Origin: Hemicentrotus pulcherrimus
Taxonomy: Eukaryota > Echinodermata > Echinoidea > Camarodonta > Strongylocentrotidae
Reading direction: 5' to 3'
Length of the DNA: 10,519 bases
NCBI GenBank assembly: GCA_003118195.1
Contig: BEXV01006147.1
Location: 1,929 to 12,447 of the forward strand
Shown: positions 7,466 to 10,519 of the stretch, one piece after another
How positions within the stretch are numbered: the stretch's first letter is position 1
How the letters are laid out: each line of letters opens with the position of its first letter
Notes under the pieces: model-generated
Database searches by the model: none
What the model saw: the letters and a program-made list of their open reading frames with translations, nothing else
What the model was told of the DNA's origin: nothing
Program-made: the position numbers and the translations under genes

Positions 7466-7843
7466 TGCACTCCAGCAAAGCATAGAGTCAATGCATATTG
7501 ACCTCTAGCGCTGTACGACATGCTGAAAGGCGGCAATTACACAGTACACACACAATTGCACACTAATGCACACAATGAATAAGATGTGCCTGATCGGCAA
7601 GATTGACAGTAGACTCACAATTTGACTTTTCAAATTATTCTTTCTAACATCAGTAAGGTGAACAAATTATATTTTACTGCTAGTGTTATTTAGATGTCAT
7701 CAATTGTCACTAAAGTATTGATTTTTAGAGAAATTAATTGGGTTTTGTAAAGTGGTGGTTAAAATGTTGAGAATCAAAAGAACATCTTTTAATACACAGC
7801 CAAGATAGTAGTTCAGCTATGTATGTAGTATGTGTGGCTAGGT
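7466..7843. repeat. Dispersed repeat, uninterrupted copy
   Basis: This segment begins TGCACTCCAGCAAAGCATAG and ends near GTATGTGTGGCTAG. It matches, with divergence, two pieces further along: 8434-8600 and about 9338-9525. Shared landmarks are CACTCCAGCAAAGCATAGAG, TATTTTACTGCTAG, GTGGT..AAATGTTGAGA and ACACAGCCA(A/G)GATAGT. It has no coding capacity and the family is not recognised. Confidence 0.7.
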
Positions 7844-8433
7844 GGGCATGCAGAACTTACATGTAGCTTACATTTTGTGCATGCACAAATCATTCATCTG
7901 ATCTCGGCAAATCGCAGCCTCATATTATTAAATTGCCGCCGACAAGGGCCCTTCTTATTGCAATATTTGCTATCGCTGTCTTCCATTCAATCAATGCTAT
8001 AAGATATTTGTGCGAGAAGCAAGCTTGCGATTTTTGCGTTTTTTTTTAGTCAAACCCTCTCTGTATTACGATTTTGTCAGCATACTTATAAGGTTAATCA
8101 GACTAAGTTAGTAAGTACATGTAGGTTAAGTAGATACTGAAGTTTATTAAAGTCTCATGTAACTATTTTTAAAGTGAGAACAATTCTCATTTTCATCATA
8201 TTTAAGGTACACTGTACAAGCTGGAAACCTATTCTCAAATGTTCGTTGATTTTTCTATTTTATGTATGTGCAATTTCATCTGTGCCTCAGTTATGTGTAA
8301 AATGCGTCACATGCTGAAATCTCTGTGGTGTGACGTAATATTACGCATTGCCATTAAACTTAAGTTGCGCTTAAGTTAAGTAGGCCCTCTCTCACTTAAA
8401 TTTGAAGTCAATTGAGCGGTGGGCCTATCACAT
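7844..8433. other. Intron 1 sequence between the repeat copies
   Basis: Mostly AT-rich. It includes a small imperfect palindrome around 8301-8349 (AATGCGTCACA... TGTGACGTAATATTACGCATT) and ACTTAAGTTGCGCTTAAGT (8358-8376). No exon or RNA gene is recognised. Confidence 0.45.
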
Positions 8434-8600
8434 TGCACTCCAGCAAAGCATAGAGAGTCAATGCTAATGCGTATTGACCACTAGCACTGCATACTTGCTG
8501 TGAGGCAGGTATTATACACATATATACACACCACACAATATTGCATAGACTGCACACAATAGGACAGATTGGGCTGATCACCAAATTTGACACTAGAGTA
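8434..8600. repeat. Dispersed repeat, second copy, left piece
   Basis: TGCACTCCAGCAAAGCATAG (8434-8453) restarts the repeat seen at 7466, with recognisable similarity to about 8600 (CAAATTTGACACTAGAGTA). The continuation is missing here and reappears at about 9338. Confidence 0.7.
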
Positions 8601-9336
8601 AAGGAGGGGGTAATCAACCATCACCAGTTTTAGGCCCGTCCGTTAGATACATGGTAAAATACCTTTTAAAAAAATTGCATAATAGCATATCACATATCCC
8701 ACCCATACCATACCATACCATGCCAAGATCACTGAAGCACCTGCACTGATGAACCACATTTGCAATGGAAAATATATCCTAAAATATAAAATTTTAGCAG
8801 CGGTCTCGCTACCCGAACCTGAAAAAAATCAAGTATCTTACGTGTGTCTGTAAGAAATATGGGTACCATAAAATGAGCTTTATTTCAAGTATTTTTCAGA
8901 TTAGGGAGCCCGATTTTGTGTTAGTCGCAAGCTCACAAGTATCTCATCGCATGCATTAAATCAATGCAGCCGGACACCGCAACGCACACACGATATGTCT
9001 GTCTAATTCAGATTCCAATTTCCATCACCGCAGCGCTAGTCTTCGACCAGGCAAGCACCGGGGAGCTCCGGCGTGGGATACCTGCTCCACCCGCTTGTGC
9101 TATAGATCAGAGCGGAAACGCACTATGCGTAAACTGCCTCGCTAGGTCGATAACTGCATGGCTCCAAAAAAGTGAAAATTGAAATGAATATTGTCATGGC
9201 AATTTGTGATTTTTTTTCTGGGATTCTTTTTTTTGTTTAAATAATAATAATATTTGCTTCATGATTTGAACAAGAAATGAAATAAAGAGTAAAAAAAAAT
9301 AGGATTTTGTCTTAAGAGGCCGAAAAACCCTTCCTT
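8601..9336. mobile_element. Probable insertion (about 735 bp) interrupting the second repeat copy
   Basis: The segment separates two pieces of a repeat that is continuous at 7466-7843. Its edges are short inverted sequences, AAGGAGGGG (8601-8609) and CCCTTCCTT (9328-9336), flanked by TA on each side, as for a TA-targeting element. It includes a small ATACC microsatellite (8703-8722) and a GC-rich module (8960-9165). No transposase is seen. The 9 bp ends are weak evidence by themselves. Confidence 0.45.
8960..9165. other. GC-rich, CpG-containing module of unknown nature
   Basis: About 200 bases with much higher GC and CpG than the surrounding intron, with sharp edges. It includes CACCGGGGAGCTCCGGCGTG (9057-9076), which holds the palindromic core CCGGGGAGCTCCGG, and CAGCGCTAG. 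The plus strand is open over 8964-9182 (72 codons), but with no splice context or recognised domain. Options are a SINE body, an alternative CpG-rich first exon of the host gene on the minus strand (a GTAAGA lies at about 8842-8837), or an unannotated ncRNA. I cannot choose. Confidence 0.4.
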
Positions 9337-9525
9337 TATACTCATCAGTAAGTTTAAAAAATGTATTTTACTGCTAGACTAATGCTATTTAGGAATTCAC
9401 TAAAATACCGATTTTGAGTGAAATTTTGAGTTTTGTACAGTGGTGTTTCAAATGTTGAGATGTAAAAGCACAGCTTTTACTACACAGCCAGGATAGTGAT
9501 GCTCCTACATGTATGTGTGGATCTA
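9337..9525. repeat. Dispersed repeat, second copy, right piece
   Basis: CATCAGTAAG, then TATTTTACTGCTAG, then GTGGTGTTTCAAATGTTGAG and TACACAGCCAGGATAGTGAT follow the order of 7648-7835. This completes the copy that breaks off at about 8600. Confidence 0.7.
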
Positions 9526-9990
9526 GAGGTCTAGTCTAGCCTATGTGACTGTGATAACAACATTGTATTGCACAGTTTTAATCACCCTAGATTAGACTAT
9601 GCCTACATAATATTCAACACATGGGACTACACTTAAGATAGTTGTCATTTGCTTTCCTTGAATTACATCATCAAATCTAGCGTAAGAGACACAATGTCTT
9701 GTAAATATTGAAACAAAAATAAATATACCGGCTCACTGAAATGATGGATACAGACATAGATCTAGGATCTAGTCTATGAATGTCACAGAAAAATTCCTGG
9801 GACTGCAATGACAAAATCAAAAAAAAATTAACAACCGGCAAAAAAATAAATAACGAGTGACAGAATGATAATATTAGATTTAAACTCTGATTGTGAATTA
9901 CACCTAATTTCTCACAAGCAACACACATCTTTAAAATTATGGCAATATCATAACATAAGATATTTTACGAAAAGTTAAAAATGGTCTTAC
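9526..9990 (-). other. 5' part of intron 1
   Basis: AT-rich intronic DNA following the donor at 9990. It has repeated CTAGA/TCTAG motifs (9520-9540, 9585-9595, 9755-9775) and A-runs. No exon is recognised. Confidence 0.45.
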
Positions 9991-10080
9991 TTTCTCTCGT
10001 TCCTTTCTGCATGGGTTCCTTTCTGTTTGTTTTCAGCCTGGCCTTAAGACTCGATTTAGTGCTCTCAAGTTCATATCATA
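9991..10080 (-). other. Probable non-coding first exon (5' UTR) of the TUT4/7-like gene
   Basis: A consensus donor GTAAGA follows AGAGAAA on the minus strand (exon end 9991, GT at 9990-9989), just downstream of a CpG-rich promoter-like stretch. The next acceptor in this orientation with a good tract and coding sequence is the one at 6539. Read into that exon, the main frame meets TGA at 10035-10033, so no upstream in-frame start exists and the exon would be untranslated leader. The 5' boundary is arbitrary: no transcription start can be read from sequence. A different or additional first exon in the 3.4 kb intron cannot be excluded. Confidence 0.45.
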
Positions 10081-10090
10081 TCATCATACC

Positions 10091-10166
10091 GACGCGCGCG
10101 GTCAATTAATAGCGCGCATGCGTGCGCTGCATGCATGCAGCAACGTTAACAACGCGCGTCACGTAC
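10091..10166 (-). promoter_or_regulatory. CpG-dense promoter-like stretch upstream of TUT4/7 exon 1
   Basis: About a dozen CpG dinucleotides lie within some 75 bases, in otherwise AT-rich, CpG-poor DNA. It contains GCGCATGCGTGCGC (10113-10126), one base away from an NRF1-type palindromic site. It also contains the perfect palindrome CTGCATGCATGCAG (10127-10140), AACGTT, and GCGTCACGTACG (10154-10165) with a CACGT core. The position, just 5' of the inferred first exon on the minus strand, fits a housekeeping-type promoter. It could also be bidirectional. No TATA box or start site is claimed. Confidence 0.5.
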
Positions 10167-10519
10167 GGAAAGATGAAGCTGATTTAATATTGTTAGTGCG
10201 TTCCAAATAAAAAGAAAAAAAATTGTTATTGAAAATGAGCTGTAAAAATATATTATCTCTTGTTTTTCATAAAGTTGAAGTAATATGCTTTGAAATGATA
10301 TATTGATGACATTGTCATTGATTCCATATACGATTCACTGGGCGACGTGGTTTTAAAAATGGCATTTCTTCTGTGCCAGAATTGTTAAACATTTTTTTTT
10401 TCATTGCATTTATTTTCATATTTCTCACGTTACATTGAGCTAAGAGAAATATAATGAGACCTACATGAAAGAGAGCTTGTAAAGGTCGGGGTAAAGCTGG
10501 CCCAGTGAAATAGTTTGTG
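10167..10519. other. Upstream flank of the gene, no recognised feature
   Basis: Very AT-rich DNA beyond the CpG-dense stretch, with poly-T and poly-A runs. No coding sequence or RNA gene is supported. A divergent neighbour could start here, but nothing shows it. Confidence 0.4.

Larger units (their letters stand above)
6522..10012 (-). promoter_or_regulatory. Predicted uORF in the spliced leader (12 codons)
   Basis: If exon 1 (ending 9991) is spliced to 6538, an ATG at 10012-10010 opens MQKGTRES|WPGL and stops at TAG 6524-6522, seven bases before the main ATG at 6514. The uORF start context is weak (C at -3 and +4) and the main ATG context is good. That arrangement allows leaky scanning with tunable main-frame translation. 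This depends wholly on the inferred splice and on transcription starting upstream of 10012. Confidence 0.35.

Noticed and set aside
8964..9182. 72-codon plus-strand open frame in the GC-rich module.
   Set aside because: GC-rich DNA lacks stops by composition. There is no recognised domain and no splice sites on that strand. It is kept only as a question about the module.
9677..9928. 83-codon minus-strand open frame.
   Set aside because: It has AT-rich intronic composition with hydrophobic, serine-rich chance translation and no family resemblance.
10477..10519. GGGGTAAAGC...CCCAGTGAAA resembles the right end of the 2919-3490 element.
   Set aside because: The match is short and gapped and runs into the window edge, too weak to call another copy.

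Overview
The window is eukaryotic genomic DNA, most likely from a marine invertebrate. The evidence is large AT-rich introns with GT-AG splice signals, many short non-autonomous transposon remnants, a degraded non-LTR retrotransposon fragment, and a striking excess of the palindrome TACATGTA. The repeat types resemble those of echinoderm, hemichordate, lancelet or mollusc genomes. I cannot fix the phylum from sequence alone.

One gene explains all the convincing coding signal. It lies on the minus strand and is the 5' part of a TUT4/TUT7 (ZCCHC11/ZCCHC6)-type terminal uridylyltransferase. Reading from high to low coordinates: a CpG-rich promoter-like stretch (about 10091-10166), a probable non-coding first exon ending at 9991, a 3.45 kb intron, and four coding exons at 6538-5603, 5307-5191, 4672-4495 and 362-222. 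The coding exons join in matching phases (0/0, 0/0, 0/1, 1/1). They give 449 complete codons from an ATG at 6514: a long, cysteine-free, basic disordered N-terminus, a U1/matrin-type C2H2 zinc finger, a helical linker, and the start of the N-terminal nucleotidyltransferase-like domain. That domain reads SDIN where active enzymes have SD-x-D, so it looks like the catalytically dead N-terminal domain typical of this family. The active catalytic domain and CCHC knuckles would lie beyond position 1.

The two large introns are full of repeats. Intron 4 (4494-363) holds a TGACCTTTGACCCC-type repeat (761-1122), a 298 bp MITE-like element with TATACCTGCCAAC ends (1293-1590), a 572 bp inverted-repeat element (2919-3490) with an internal 65 bp tandem duplication, and a reverse transcriptase scrap (3887-4052). 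Intron 1 (9990-6539) holds inverted repeats (6907-7363), a long foldback hairpin (7355-7455), and a repeat present twice (7466-7843 and 8434-9525). The second copy is interrupted by about 735 bp containing an unusual GC-rich module.

I see no bacterial-type operon, CRISPR array, tRNA or rRNA, and no clear undescribed multi-gene system. The most interesting points are the predicted uORF in the spliced leader of the uridylyltransferase mRNA, the dead nucleotidyltransferase motif in an invertebrate member, the nested repeat structure of intron 1, and the unexplained GC-rich module.
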